A stretch of DNA of 64,000 bases from Pseudomonas allokribbensis (GTDB lineage: Bacteria > Pseudomonadota > Gammaproteobacteria > Pseudomonadales > Pseudomonadaceae). A program made the translations under genes and the position numbers. Positions within the stretch are counted from its first letter, which is position 1. The number at the start of each line of letters is the position of its first letter. Below the pieces are notes generated by a model that did no database searches, was not told where the DNA came from, and was given only the letters and a program-made list of their open reading frames with translations. Location: the NCBI RefSeq assembly GCF_014863605.1, contig NZ_CP062252.1, positions 6,301,501 through 6,365,500 of the forward strand. The letters run 5' to 3'. Positions 25,109 to 35,571 of this stretch are shown piece after piece.

Positions 25109-26029
25109 TCAGCTCAAGCGCGTGACCGGCGGCAACACCATGGCGTGGACTTCGCCTTGCAGGAAGTCGCTGAGCCGGCGCAAACGTTCACCTCCCGGAC
25201 GGGTCTTTGGCCACACCAGGTAATAATTAAGCCCGCTGGCAACTGCCGTCGGCCACGGCAGACTCAAACGCCCTTGCGCGACATCTTCGGCCACCATCAG
25301 CAAATCACCCATCGACACGCCATAACCCCGGGCCGCCGCGATCATCCCCAGTTCCAGGGTATCGAACACCTGCCCGCCCTTGAGCGATACCTGATCCGAC
25401 AGTCCCATGTGCTCCAGCCAACTGCGCCAGTCGCGGCGATCCGGCGTGGGGTGCAGCAATTCAGCGCTGGACAGTCGTGCCACATCCCAGGGCTGGTCGT
25501 GCAAAAGACTCGGGGCGCCCACCGGAATCAGCTCTTCCGGAAACAGCAGGCTGGCCTCCCAGTCCGGCGGAAAATGCCCGTCGCTCAGCAGCACCGCGCA
25601 ATCGAAAGGTTCGTTGTTGAAGTCCACCGAATCCACGTCCATCCAGGCACTGGTCAGTTGCACTTCATTGCCCGGCTGCAAATGGCGAAAGCGACTGAGC
25701 CGCGCCAGCAACCAGCGCATGGTCAGGGTCGACGGGGCCTTCATGCGCAGGATGTCATCTTCGGCGCGCAAGGTATTGCAGGCTCGCTCCAGGGCGGCGA
25801 ACCCCTCGCGGATGCCCGGCAGCAGCAGGCGCGCCGACTCGGTCAGTTGCAGGTTGCGCCCGCTGCGGTGGAACAGGCGGCAGGCGAAGTGCTCTTCGAG
25901 TGTGCGGATATGCCGGCTCACCGCACTCTGAGTGATCGACAACTCCTCGGCTGCCCGGGTGAACGAACTGTGGCGTGCCGCCGCTTCGAATGCGCGCAGG
26001 GCATACAAGGGTGGAAGGCGACGGGACAT
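25109..26029 (-). CDS. LysR family transcriptional regulator (GcvA-like)
   Basis: A 306-aa regulator with an N-terminal winged helix ([47 protein letters not shown]) and a periplasmic-binding-like effector domain from about residue 90. It groups with GcvA-type members by the [19 protein letters not shown] start. The ATG at 26029 is chosen; a much longer upstream frame runs back over the divergent MATE gene and is spurious. It is divergent from the MATE transporter gene, which it may control. Confidence 0.92.
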   Translation of the reverse strand: MSRRLPPLYALRAFEAAARHSSFTRAAEELSITQSAVSRHIRTLEEHFACRLFHRSGRNLQLTESARLLLPGIREGFAALERACNTLRAEDDILRMKAPSTLTMRWLLARLSRFRHLQPGNEVQLTSAWMDVDSVDFNNEPFDCAVLLSDGHFPPDWEASLLFPEELIPVGAPSLLHDQPWDVARLSSAELLHPTPDRRDWRSWLEHMGLSDQVSLKGGQVFDTLELGMIAAARGYGVSMGDLLMVAEDVAQGRLSLPWPTAVASGLNYYLVWPKTRPGGERLRRLSDFLQGEVHAMVLPPVTRLS

Positions 26030-26187
26030 GTACAGCGCTCCAATGGCGGGATTGCGCCAACTTAGCAGAATTGTTCCTGGATGAGTTTTAATCATGCCAC
26101 CCATCCTTTTTATCCCTTTGTGCAAGCCGCGCCAAACCTTGAGAATCGACGGTCTCTTGCTCCCTCTTTTATACGGATGTGAACACC

Positions 26188-27585
26188 ATGCAGCGTCCTG
26201 TGCGTACCGAACTCTGGGCCATCCTGCGGCTGGCGGGGCCGTTGATTGCCTCGCAGTTGGCACACATGCTGATGGTACTGACCGACACCTTGATGATGGC
26301 CCGCCTCAGTCCCGAAGCGCTGGCGGGCGGCGGTCTGGGCGCGGCGAGCTATTCGTTCGTGTCGATTTTCTGCATCGGCGTGATCGCGGCGGTCGGCACC
26401 CTGGTGGCGATCCGTCAGGGTGCCGGTGACATTATCGGTGCCGCGAAACTGACCCAGGCCGGACTGTGGCTGGCGTGGCTGATGGCGCTGGGTGCCGGGC
26501 TGCTGTTGTGGAACCTCAAACCGGTGCTGTTGCTGTTCGGCCAGACCGAGACCAACGTCAACGCCGCCGGGCAGTTTCTGATCGCACTGCCGTTCGCCCT
26601 GCCCGGCTACCTGAGCTTCATGGCCTTGCGCGGCTTCACCAGTGCCATTGGTAGGGCGACACCGGTGATGGTCATCAGCCTCGCCGGCACCGTGGCCAAC
26701 TTCCTGCTCAATTACGCGCTGATTACCGGCATGTTCGGCCTGCCGAAACTGGGGCTGACGGGCATTGGCCTGGTCACGGCGATTGTCGCCAACTGCATGG
26801 CACTGGCGCTGGCGTGGCATATCCGTCGGCATCCGGCCTACGACGCTTACCCGCTGCGTGAAGGTCTGTCGCGGCCAAACCGGCAATACCTGAAAGAACT
26901 CTGGCGTCTAGGTCTGCCGATTGGCGGCACCTACGCGGTGGAGGTCGGATTGTTCGCCTTCGCAGCGCTGTGCATGGGCACCATGGGCAGTACGCAACTG
27001 GCAGCGCACCAGATTGCCCTGCAAATCGTCTCAGTTGCGTTCATGGTGCCGGCGGGGATGTCGTATGCGATCACCATGCGCGTCGGCCAGCATTACGGCG
27101 CCGGGCAATTGAACGATGCGCGGATGTCCGGGCGGGTAGGAATCGTCTTCGGTGCCGTGGTGATGCTGGGGTTTGCGATGGTGTTCTGGTTGCTGCCGAA
27201 TCAGCTGGTCGGTTTGTTCCTCGACCATAACGACCCGGCGTTTGCCGAGGTGATTCGTCTGGCCGTGAGCCTGTTGGCGGTGGCGGCGTGGTTCGAGCTG
27301 TTCGACGGCACGCAGACCATTGCCATGGGCTGCATCCGCGGACTCAAGGATGCCAAGACCACGTTTCTGGTCGGGCTCGGTTGCTACTGGCTGATCGGCG
27401 CGCCGGCGGCGTGGCTGATGGCGTTCCATCTGCATTGGGGACCGACCGGCGTCTGGTGGGGACTGGCGCTGGGGCTGGCGTGCGCGGCGATCAGCCTGAC
27501 GCTGGCGTTCGAATGGAAAATGAAGCGGATGATTCGTCTGGAGCCCGCACCCTCAAAGCCGTTCGCAGTCGCCCAGCCTGAATAG
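26188..27585 (+). CDS. NorM-type MATE multidrug efflux transporter
   Basis: A 465-aa inner-membrane protein with about twelve hydrophobic segments in two homologous halves. Each half begins with a RLAGPLIASQLAHMLMVLTDTLMMARLS-like stretch and has conserved glycine/proline turns typical of NorM. MATE proteins export cationic drugs using Na+ or H+ gradients. The start is uncertain: ATG 26188 is used, and GTG 26179 would add three residues. It is divergent from the LysR gene. A REP hairpin lies just after its stop. Confidence 0.9.
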   Translation: MQRPVRTELWAILRLAGPLIASQLAHMLMVLTDTLMMARLSPEALAGGGLGAASYSFVSIFCIGVIAAVGTLVAIRQGAGDIIGAAKLTQAGLWLAWLMALGAGLLLWNLKPVLLLFGQTETNVNAAGQFLIALPFALPGYLSFMALRGFTSAIGRATPVMVISLAGTVANFLLNYALITGMFGLPKLGLTGIGLVTAIVANCMALALAWHIRRHPAYDAYPLREGLSRPNRQYLKELWRLGLPIGGTYAVEVGLFAFAALCMGTMGSTQLAAHQIALQIVSVAFMVPAGMSYAITMRVGQHYGAGQLNDARMSGRVGIVFGAVVMLGFAMVFWLLPNQLVGLFLDHNDPAFAEVIRLAVSLLAVAAWFELFDGTQTIAMGCIRGLKDAKTTFLVGLGCYWLIGAPAAWLMAFHLHWGPTGVWWGLALGLACAAISLTLAFEWKMKRMIRLEPAPSKPFAVAQPE

Positions 27586-27595
27586 GTGTTTCCCC

Positions 27596-27617
27596 GTGGG
27601 AGCAGGCTTGCTCCCAC
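27596..27617. repeat. REP hairpin between the MATE gene and the GGDEF/EAL gene
   Basis: GTGGGAGCAGGCTTGCTCCCAC is a perfect GTGGGAGCA/TGCTCCCAC stem of the local REP family, sitting between two convergent genes, where it may act as a transcription stop. Confidence 0.7.
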
Positions 27618-27629
27618 AGGGTTCTGTGG

Positions 27630-29303
27630 TTAAACCACGATTTCCAGCGGTGGCTGCTGACTCGCATCGAAGGTCAGGTATTCAACCAGCTCCGCCAGCG
27701 GCAACGGCTTGCTGATCAGATACCCCTGCACCTGATCGCAGCCGAACCCGCGCAGCAATTCCATCTGCTCCGGGGTTTCCACCCCTTCGGCCACCACTTC
27801 CAGGTGCAGGTTGTGCGCGAGATTGATCATCGCGTGCACCAGTTTGCGGTTCTCTTCGCGCTGCTCCATGCCGCCGACGAAGCTCTTGTCGATCTTCAGC
27901 AAGGTGATCGGCAGGCTGTTGAGGTGCACGAACGACGAGAATCCGGTGCCAAAGTCATCCAGCGAGAAGCGCACGCCAAGGCGGCCAAGGGCGTCCATGG
28001 TCTGTTTGACCAGGTCGCTGCGGCGCATCACGGCGGTTTCGGTGAGTTCGAATTCCAGCCACTGCGCCTCGACACCGCGCTCGGCGATCAGACGACTGAG
28101 CGTCGGCAGCAACTGGCTGTCCTGGAACTGGCGGAACGACAGGTTGATCGCCATGTGCAGCGCCGGCAATCCGCGTTCGCGCAAGGCCTGCATGTCACGC
28201 AGAGCCCGGGAAATCACCCAGTAACCCAGCGGCACGATCAGACCGCTCTGCTCGGCCAGCGGCACGAATTCGCTCGGTGGCAGCAAGCCGCGCTCACTGT
28301 GACGCCAGCGCACCAGCGCTTCGAGGCCGACAATCTGGCCGTCCTGCATGTTCAGACGCGGCTGGTAATGCAGCTCCAGTTCATCGCGACGCAAGGCCCG
28401 GCGCAGCTCGCTTTCGAGGTCGGCCATGCTTCGCGCATTGCGGTTGATCCGCTCGTTGAAGATGTGAAAAGTGCAGCCTTGCGTGCTCTTGGCCTGTTGC
28501 ATGGCGATGTGTGCGTGCCACATCAACGGATCGGCGCCGCCCTGGGCGCGGGCATGGGCGATACCGAGGCTGGAACCGATCAGCAGGCTTTCGCCATCGA
28601 CCCAGTAAGGTTCGGCCAAGGCTTCGGTGATGCGTTCGGCCATCCATTCGGCCCGTTGCGGGGCGCGGCGGGTGTCGATCAGCAGGGCGAATTCGTCGCT
28701 GCCCAGGCGCGCCAGTTGATCGCCGGCCTCCAGCTGGCTTTTCAGCCGTGCGACGACTTGCAGGATCAGGCGGTCGCCGGCCTGATGGCCGAGGGCGTCG
28801 TTGGCGTGACGAAAGTTGTCGAGATCGAGGTGCCCGAGGGCCAGGCCGCGACCGTCGTTTTCGGCCAGCCGAGCCGTGAGCAGGGTCTGGAAACCCTGAC
28901 GGTTGGCGATGCCGGTCAAGGGATCCTGTTCGGCCAGGCGTTGCAGGGTGTTTTCCAGCACGCCGCGTTCGCGCACATGGCGCAGGCAACGGCGAAGCAT
29001 GCCGGCATCGAGGGCATCGAACACCAGCCAGTCACTGACGCCGTCGGGCGCGGTCGCCGGTTCGTGCTCCAGCAGCAGCACCGTCGGCAGATTGCACCGG
29101 CCGGGCACCGGCTGCAAAGCAGGAACGGTCAACAACACCGCATGGCGGTTGTCTTCGAACAGACTGCTGACCGACTCCCAGCTCGGCGCGCTGATCAGCA
29201 CCGCCGCACTCCCCAACGGAGCCAGACACTCGCGCAATAACGCTGTCCACGCTGGCTCTTCGGCCAGTAGCAGCAAACGCAAGGGTTCGACAGGCGTAGT
29301 CAA
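27630..29303 (-). CDS. GGDEF/EAL protein with degenerate GSDEF, probable c-di-GMP phosphodiesterase
   Basis: A 557-aa cytoplasmic protein. Residues 1-110 form a receiver-like N-terminal domain without a clear phospho-acceptor. The GGDEF domain has LARLGSDEFALL, with Ser replacing the second Gly of the active loop, so cyclase activity is doubtful. The EAL domain looks intact: GLEALVRWRH, ELTETAVM, LDDFGTGFSS, KIDKSFV and EVVAEGVETPEQ. The order LysR-MATE-this-rep matches P. aeruginosa around PA5293-PA5296, where the equivalent PA5295 is the phosphodiesterase I recall as ProE. It is divergent from rep. Confidence 0.9.
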   Translation of the reverse strand: MTTPVEPLRLLLLAEEPAWTALLRECLAPLGSAAVLISAPSWESVSSLFEDNRHAVLLTVPALQPVPGRCNLPTVLLLEHEPATAPDGVSDWLVFDALDAGMLRRCLRHVRERGVLENTLQRLAEQDPLTGIANRQGFQTLLTARLAENDGRGLALGHLDLDNFRHANDALGHQAGDRLILQVVARLKSQLEAGDQLARLGSDEFALLIDTRRAPQRAEWMAERITEALAEPYWVDGESLLIGSSLGIAHARAQGGADPLMWHAHIAMQQAKSTQGCTFHIFNERINRNARSMADLESELRRALRRDELELHYQPRLNMQDGQIVGLEALVRWRHSERGLLPPSEFVPLAEQSGLIVPLGYWVISRALRDMQALRERGLPALHMAINLSFRQFQDSQLLPTLSRLIAERGVEAQWLEFELTETAVMRRSDLVKQTMDALGRLGVRFSLDDFGTGFSSFVHLNSLPITLLKIDKSFVGGMEQREENRKLVHAMINLAHNLHLEVVAEGVETPEQMELLRGFGCDQVQGYLISKPLPLAELVEYLTFDASQQPPLEIVV

Positions 29304-29567
29304 GCTGACTCCCTAGACTCTGCAATGATGTGGGCGGCGGGCATTATGCCGTTCTGCCAACCAATGACCAAATGACAACGGTTATCAAAACGTTATTTTG
29401 TGTCACGAATGAGAACATTAGCCGCAAAATCACCGCGCATCCTGCGTGAAAGTAACAAAACCGGCAAATTTGAATCGCGTGCTGCGTCACAAGTCGGAGA
29501 GAGCAGCACAAATCGCTGAGCCTGTTAAAATGCCGGCCCATTTCGTCAACGACTCCCGAATTTTCGT

Positions 29568-31577
29568 ATGTCCCGACTCAATCCCCGGCAGCAAGAAGCC
29601 GTGAACTACGTCGGCGGCCCTCTATTGGTGCTCGCCGGTGCTGGCTCCGGCAAGACCAGCGTGATCACGCGCAAGATTGCGCACCTGATCCAGAACTGCG
29701 GCATCCGTGCCCAGTACATCGTCGCCATGACCTTCACCAACAAGGCCGCGCGCGAGATGAAGGAACGGGTCGGCACCCTGCTGCGTGCCGGCGAAGGTCG
29801 TGGCCTGACGGTCTGCACCTTCCACAACCTGGGCCTGAACATCATCCGCAAGGAACATGAACGGCTGGGCTACAAACCCGGTTTCTCGATCTTCGACGAA
29901 ACCGACGTCAAGTCGCTGATGACCGACATCATGCAGAAGGAATACGCGGGCGACGACGGCGTCGACGAGATCAAGAACATGATCGGCGCCTGGAAAAACG
30001 ACCTGATCCTGCCGGCCGAAGCCCTGGAAAACGCCCGCAACCCCAAGGAGCAGACCGCCGCCATCGTCTACACCCACTACCAGCGCACGCTCAAGGCGTT
30101 CAACGCGGTGGACTTCGACGACCTGATCCTGCTGCCGGTGAAGCTCTTCGAAGAGCACGCCGACATCCTCGAAAAGTGGCAGAACAAGGTGCGTTACCTG
30201 CTGGTCGACGAATACCAGGACACCAACGCCAGCCAGTACCTGCTGGTGAAAATGCTCATCGGCAAGCGCAACCAGTTCACCGTAGTAGGCGACGACGACC
30301 AGTCGATCTACGCCTGGCGCGGCGCGCGGCCGGAAAACCTGATGCTGCTCAAGGACGACTATCCGTCCCTGAAAGTGGTGATGCTGGAGCAGAACTATCG
30401 CTCCACCAGCCGCATCCTGCGCTGTGCCAACGTACTGATCTCGAACAACCCGCACGAATTCGAAAAACAGCTGTGGAGTGAGATGGGCCACGGCGACGAG
30501 ATCCGCGTGATCCGCTGCCGCAACGAGGACGCCGAGGCCGAGCGCGTGGCGATGGAGATCCTCAGCCTGCACTTGCGCACCGATCGCCCGTACAGTGATT
30601 TCGCGATCCTCTATCGCGGTAACTACCAGGCCAAGCTGATCGAACTGAAACTGCAGCACCATCAGGTGCCGTACCGCTTGAGCGGCGGCAACAGCTTCTT
30701 CGGCCGCCAGGAAGTGAAAGACCTGATGGCCTACTTCCGCCTGATCGTGAACCCGGACGACGACAACGCCTTCCTGCGCGTGATCAACGTACCGCGCCGG
30801 GAAATCGGCTCGACGACCCTGGAAAAACTCGGCAACTACGCCACCGAACGCAAGATCTCGATGTACGCCGCCACCGACGAACTCGGCCTCGGCGAGCATC
30901 TGGACAGCCGCTTCACCGATCGTCTGTCGCGCTTCAAGCGCTTCATGGACAAGGTGCGCGAGCAGTGCGCCGGCGAAGACCCGATCTCCGCCCTGCGCAG
31001 CATGGTCATGGACATCGACTACGAGAACTGGCTGCGCACCAACAGCTCCAGCGACAAGGCTGCCGACTACCGGATGAGCAACGTCTGGTTCCTGATCGAA
31101 GCCTTGAAGAACACCCTGGAAAAAGACGAAGACGGCGAAATGACCGTCGAGGACGCCATCGGCAAACTCGTCCTGCGTGACATGCTGGAACGTCAGCAGG
31201 AAGAGGAAGACGGCGCCGAAGGCGTGCAGATGATGACCCTGCATGCGTCCAAGGGCCTGGAATTCCCTTACGTGTTCATCATGGGCATGGAGGAGGAAAT
31301 CCTCCCGCACCGCTCCAGCATCGAAGCCGACACCATCGAAGAAGAACGCCGCCTGGCCTACGTGGGCATCACCCGCGCACGCCAGACCCTCGCGTTCACC
31401 TTCGCCGCCAAGCGTAAACAGTACGGCGAGATCATCGATTGCGCGCCAAGCCGCTTCCTCGATGAGCTGCCGCCGGACGACCTGGCCTGGGAAGGCAACG
31501 ACGACACGCCGACCGAAGTCAAAGCCGTGCGGGGCAATAGCGCATTGGCTGATATACGCGCGATGTTAAAGCGCTAG
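29568..31577 (+). CDS. rep: ATP-dependent DNA helicase Rep
   Basis: A 669-aa superfamily 1A 3'-5' helicase. Motif I is AGAGSGKT, motif Ia is AMTFTNKAAREM, motif II is LVDEYQDTN, motif III is VVGDDDQSIYAWRGA, motif IV is EQNYRS, motif V is MTLHASKGLEFPYVF and motif VI is VGITRARQ. Rep clears protein barriers ahead of replication forks. The length fits Rep rather than UvrD or PcrA (about 720). It is separated by 57 bp from xpt. Confidence 0.97.
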   Translation: MSRLNPRQQEAVNYVGGPLLVLAGAGSGKTSVITRKIAHLIQNCGIRAQYIVAMTFTNKAAREMKERVGTLLRAGEGRGLTVCTFHNLGLNIIRKEHERLGYKPGFSIFDETDVKSLMTDIMQKEYAGDDGVDEIKNMIGAWKNDLILPAEALENARNPKEQTAAIVYTHYQRTLKAFNAVDFDDLILLPVKLFEEHADILEKWQNKVRYLLVDEYQDTNASQYLLVKMLIGKRNQFTVVGDDDQSIYAWRGARPENLMLLKDDYPSLKVVMLEQNYRSTSRILRCANVLISNNPHEFEKQLWSEMGHGDEIRVIRCRNEDAEAERVAMEILSLHLRTDRPYSDFAILYRGNYQAKLIELKLQHHQVPYRLSGGNSFFGRQEVKDLMAYFRLIVNPDDDNAFLRVINVPRREIGSTTLEKLGNYATERKISMYAATDELGLGEHLDSRFTDRLSRFKRFMDKVREQCAGEDPISALRSMVMDIDYENWLRTNSSSDKAADYRMSNVWFLIEALKNTLEKDEDGEMTVEDAIGKLVLRDMLERQQEEEDGAEGVQMMTLHASKGLEFPYVFIMGMEEEILPHRSSIEADTIEEERRLAYVGITRARQTLAFTFAAKRKQYGEIIDCAPSRFLDELPPDDLAWEGNDDTPTEVKAVRGNSALADIRAMLKR

Positions 31578-31583
31578 AATTGA

Positions 31584-32207
<624 letters not shown>

Positions 32208-32229
32208 CCCGTAACACCGCAGGACTTCT

Positions 32230-32255
32230 GTGGGAGCCAGTTTGCTGGCTCCCAC
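32230..32255. repeat. REP-like hairpin between xpt and the CoA-transferase gene
   Basis: GTGGGAGCCAG-TTTG-CTGGCTCCCAC is an 11-bp perfect stem lying between convergent stops. It is a REP relative that can also end transcription. Confidence 0.7.
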
Positions 32256-32275
32256 CGTTGTTTTGGGGTGGACAG

Positions 32276-34198
32276 TTATTGCGCGGTGGCCTTCAGGCCA
32301 GTGAGCAACAACCGCTGAAACAGGTCTTCTTTCAGACCTTCCGGGTGGGTGAGCTGCATGCGCGCCAGATGTTCCGGATACAGCGAAGCCTCCGGCGCAT
32401 CCAGCGCTGCCTTGCCCAACTCCAGAATCTCGGTCAACTTGAATTTGCTCTTCAGCCAGTTCAGCGCCCGCAGCAAATCCTTCTCGACCTCATTGAAATC
32501 GCAGCCCAGCGGATATTCCGGAAACAGGTTCGGATGCCGTGCGGCAATCGCCTGCAAGCGTTTCGGGGTGTTGTCGGTAAAGCGTGGATCGAGGCGGAAA
32601 TCCTTCGGCAGTTTGCCGACCTTCTGTGCCTGCTCGATCAGACCCTGCTGAAAGCGCGAGTCACTGATATTGAGCAGCGCTTCGATCACCACCGCATCTG
32701 ACTTGCCGCGCAGATCGGCGATGCCGTATTCGGTGACCACGATGTCACGCAGGTGCCGTGGGATCGTGCAGTGGCCGTACTCCCAGACAATGTTCGAACT
32801 GACGTCACCGCCGGACTCGCGCCAGCTGCGCAGCAGCAGAATCGAACGCGCATCGTGCAGCGCATGGCCCTGGGCAACGAAGTTGTACTGCCCGCCGACG
32901 CCGCTGAGCACCCGGCCATCCTGTAGCTGATCGGACACCCCGGCCCCGAGCAGGGTCATGGTGAATGCGGTGTTGATGAATCGTGCATCAAGGCGCTGCA
33001 GGCGTTTGAGTTCTTCCTGACCGTACAGCTCGTTGATGTAGCTGATGCGGGTCATGTTGAATTCAAGGCGTTTGCTGTGGGGCAGCTCACGCAGTCGCTC
33101 ATAGAAGCTGCGCGGCCCGAGGAAGAAACCGCCGTGCACTGAAATGCCGTCGGTTTGCGCCGCCTCGTCGAGGTTGCCGGCGTTGGCCTGTTGCTGGGTC
33201 TGCACGTCCGGGTAGACCTTGCGCCGGATGATCCCGGCGTCCGCCAGCACCAGCAGGCCGTTGACGAACATTTCGCTGCAACCGTAAAGGCCCTTGGCGA
33301 ACGGTTCGATGCCGCCCTCGCGCTCGATCAATCGGGCCCACTGGCTGAGATTCACATCGGCCAGCAACTCCCGGTAGCCTACATTGTCGGCCTGACGCGC
33401 CAGCAACGCAGCGGTCAGCGCGTCACCCATCGAGCCAATGCCGATCTGCAAGGTGCCGCCATCGCGCACCAACGTACTGGCGTGCAGGCCGATGAAGTGA
33501 TCCTGAAACCCGACGGGCATGTTCGGCGTGGAAAACAGCGTGCTGTTGTCCTTCTCATCAATCAGCAGGTCGAAGGTGTCAATTTCGACTTCGGCGTCGC
33601 CCGGCATGTACGGCAACTCGGTGTGCACCTGGCCGACCAGCAGAACGGTCTCCCCCGCCGCCCGGCGTTTGGCGATCATCGGGAACAGGTCGAGGGTGAT
33701 GTCCGGATTGCAGCTCAGGCTCAAGCGATCAGGATGTTCGCTGCTGCTGGCGAGCAACTGCGCCACCAGGTTCAGCCCGGCGGCGTAGATGTCGCGGGCT
33801 GCATGGCTGTAGTTGCTGCTGACGTAGTCCTGCTGGGCCGGCGCGCTGTTGAGCAGGCTGCCGGGCTGCATGAAGAATTGCTCGATGCGGATGTTGGCCG
33901 GCAGGCTGTCGCGGTGCAGGTCAGCAAGGAAATCCAGCTCCGGGTAATCACCGAACACACGCTCGACGAAGGGTTCGATGAAGCGCTTCTGCAAACCGTC
34001 GCCCAACGAAGGTCGGCCGAGGCACAGCGCGGTGTAGATCGTCAGTTGCCGCTCCGGCAAACCGGCGATGCGCCGGTACAGCGCGTTGACGAAGAGATTG
34101 GGTTTGCCCAGCCCCAGCGGCAGGCCCATGTGGATATGCGCCGGCAACCGTGCCAGTACGTCGTCCACTGCCTGTTCGATCGAACACAACTGCACCAT
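32276..34198 (-). CDS. Acetyl-CoA hydrolase/CoA-transferase family protein
   Basis: A 640-aa class I CoA-transferase-like protein. Recognisable pieces are HIHMGLPLGLGKPN, QIGIGSMGDALTAALL (a nucleotide-loop-like GIG motif), GGVGGQYNFVAQGHAL, IVVTEYGIADLRGKSDAVVIEALL and DPRFTDNTPKRL. The family includes acetyl-CoA hydrolase, succinyl-CoA:acetate and 4-hydroxybutyrate CoA-transferases of about 430-510 aa. This protein is over 100 residues longer, mainly in the middle region, so its substrate may differ. The start at 34198 is the first good ATG (MVQLCSIEQ). It is monocistronic, between xpt and cycB. Confidence 0.85.
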   Translation of the reverse strand: MVQLCSIEQAVDDVLARLPAHIHMGLPLGLGKPNLFVNALYRRIAGLPERQLTIYTALCLGRPSLGDGLQKRFIEPFVERVFGDYPELDFLADLHRDSLPANIRIEQFFMQPGSLLNSAPAQQDYVSSNYSHAARDIYAAGLNLVAQLLASSSEHPDRLSLSCNPDITLDLFPMIAKRRAAGETVLLVGQVHTELPYMPGDAEVEIDTFDLLIDEKDNSTLFSTPNMPVGFQDHFIGLHASTLVRDGGTLQIGIGSMGDALTAALLARQADNVGYRELLADVNLSQWARLIEREGGIEPFAKGLYGCSEMFVNGLLVLADAGIIRRKVYPDVQTQQQANAGNLDEAAQTDGISVHGGFFLGPRSFYERLRELPHSKRLEFNMTRISYINELYGQEELKRLQRLDARFINTAFTMTLLGAGVSDQLQDGRVLSGVGGQYNFVAQGHALHDARSILLLRSWRESGGDVSSNIVWEYGHCTIPRHLRDIVVTEYGIADLRGKSDAVVIEALLNISDSRFQQGLIEQAQKVGKLPKDFRLDPRFTDNTPKRLQAIAARHPNLFPEYPLGCDFNEVEKDLLRALNWLKSKFKLTEILELGKAALDAPEASLYPEHLARMQLTHPEGLKEDLFQRLLLTGLKATAQ

Positions 34199-34291
34199 CT
34201 GAAGCCTCCCGCCCGTTCCGTGAATAGAGGTACGATCGAGATTGCCGGTTGTTTGCTGCAATGAACAGCCTCGGGCCTGAATCGCAGGCAC

Positions 34292-34319
34292 AAAAAAACC
34301 GTCCGAAGACGGTTTTTTT
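34292..34319 (-). terminator. Terminator downstream of cycB
   Basis: AAAAAAACCGTC-CGAA-GACGGTTTTTTT is a 12-bp symmetric stem with A/T tails, 15 bp beyond the cytochrome stop. Confidence 0.85.
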
Positions 34320-34334
34320 CGTCAGAAGCGCGGC

Positions 34335-34763
34335 TTATTTCAGGCCGGACATCTTCTGGATGGCGCCCTTCAGCTCGTCATCCGAGCAGTCGGCGCAGGT
34401 ACCTTTCGGAGGCATCGAGTTCAGGCCGGTGATGGCTTTGGCCAGCAGGCCGTCGAGGCCGCCCTGGTGATCGGCACGGTCTTTCCAGGCTGCTGCGTCA
34501 CCGATTTTCGGTGCGCCCAACAGGCCGGTGCCGTGGCAAGCGTTGCAATGTTTGGCAATCACTTCGTCCGGCGTCTTGGCGCCGCCACCGCCGCCTGCCG
34601 AAGCAGCGACTTCCATCCCCTTGCACTCTTGCCCTTGAACACAGACCTGGCCGACGGGCTCGAGGCGTTTGGCAATGTCGTCATTCGTCGCAGCTTGAGC
34701 GCTGACAGCCCAGAGGGCCAGTACGGTTGCTGGTGCAGCCAGCATTTTCATAATTAGATTCAC
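34335..34763 (-). CDS. cycB: Cytochrome c5 (CycB)
   Basis: A 142-aa periplasmic class I c-type cytochrome. A signal peptide ends near VSAQAA. One heme site is CNACH, with a distal Met in LNSMPPKG; an extra cysteine pair, CADC, near the C-terminus is typical of cytochrome c5. Another cysteine pair (CVQGQEC) precedes a glycine-rich linker. The GTG at 34763 is favoured because GAGGG lies seven bases upstream; an ATG four codons later is the alternative. It carries electrons to terminal oxidases. It precedes pauR-dadX in a conserved Pseudomonas order. Confidence 0.9.
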   Translation of the reverse strand: MNLIMKMLAAPATVLALWAVSAQAATNDDIAKRLEPVGQVCVQGQECKGMEVAASAGGGGGAKTPDEVIAKHCNACHGTGLLGAPKIGDAAAWKDRADHQGGLDGLLAKAITGLNSMPPKGTCADCSDDELKGAIQKMSGLK

Positions 34764-34933
34764 GCGTTCACCCTCAATGGTGGCTATTCACGCCTGCGGC
34801 CACGGTTCGCAGGCGGGCGCAAGTATAGCGGTTAGCCCGCCACACTGAAACAACCCCAAAGTTAAAGGGGTCTTGTTGCGCATCGGTCAAACAGTCCGGA
34901 CACCTTTGCCGCATTGGCCTGGCGTCTCTCGGT

Positions 34934-35482
34934 TTAAAAATTCGCCGGCGTGGCTGCGCTGATTAGTCGCGCAGGCGAGTCGAACGGATTACGGAAACGA
35001 TGCGGCTTGGTACTTTCAAAGTAGTAGCTGTCGCCGGCTTCGAGGATAAAAGTTTCAAGGCCCACCACCAGCTCCAGTCTTCCTTCCACCAGAATCCCGG
35101 TTTCCTCGCCTTCGTGGGTGAGCATTTCTTCGCCAGTGTCGGCGCCCGGCGGGTAGATTTCATTGAGGAACGCGATGGCCCGGCTCGGGTGTGCGCGGCC
35201 GACCAGTTTCATGGTCACGGCGCCGTCGGAAATGTCGATCAGCTCGTTGGCCTTGTAGACGATCTGGGTCGGTTTTTCCTGGAGGATTTCTTCGGAAAAG
35301 AACTCGACCATGGACATGGGAATCCCGCCCAGCACCTTCCTCAGCGAACTGATCGAAGGGCTGACACTGTTCTTTTCGATCATCGAAATGGTACTGTTGG
35401 TGACGCCCGCGCGTTTGGCGAGTTCACGCTGGGAAAGCCCTTTGAGCTTGCGGATCGATTGCAGTCGTTCACCGACGTCCAA
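34934..35482 (-). CDS. pauR: XRE-cupin transcriptional regulator PauR (PuuR-like)
   Basis: A 182-aa regulator: an N-terminal HTH_XRE (RLQSIRKLKGLSQRELAKRAGVTNSTISMIEKN) and a C-terminal cupin sensor (GEEMLTHEGEETGILVEGRLELVV...GDSYYFESTKPHRFRNP). PauR represses polyamine (putrescine, cadaverine) catabolic genes in P. aeruginosa, and the position between cycB and dadX is the same. No ATG fits; the TTG at 35482, eight bases after AGGAGG, gives the family length and the conserved start DVGERLQS. A longer frame runs back across dadX and is rejected. Confidence 0.88.
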   Translation of the reverse strand: MDVGERLQSIRKLKGLSQRELAKRAGVTNSTISMIEKNSVSPSISSLRKVLGGIPMSMVEFFSEEILQEKPTQIVYKANELIDISDGAVTMKLVGRAHPSRAIAFLNEIYPPGADTGEEMLTHEGEETGILVEGRLELVVGLETFILEAGDSYYFESTKPHRFRNPFDSPARLISAATPANF

Positions 35483-35571
35483 GGCTTGGGCCTCCTGAGT
35501 GTTGTAGAAATATTGAGCGTTATCATGGCGACAGCGTTCAGTATTTACAACACTTGGGCCCAGCCTGGGCT

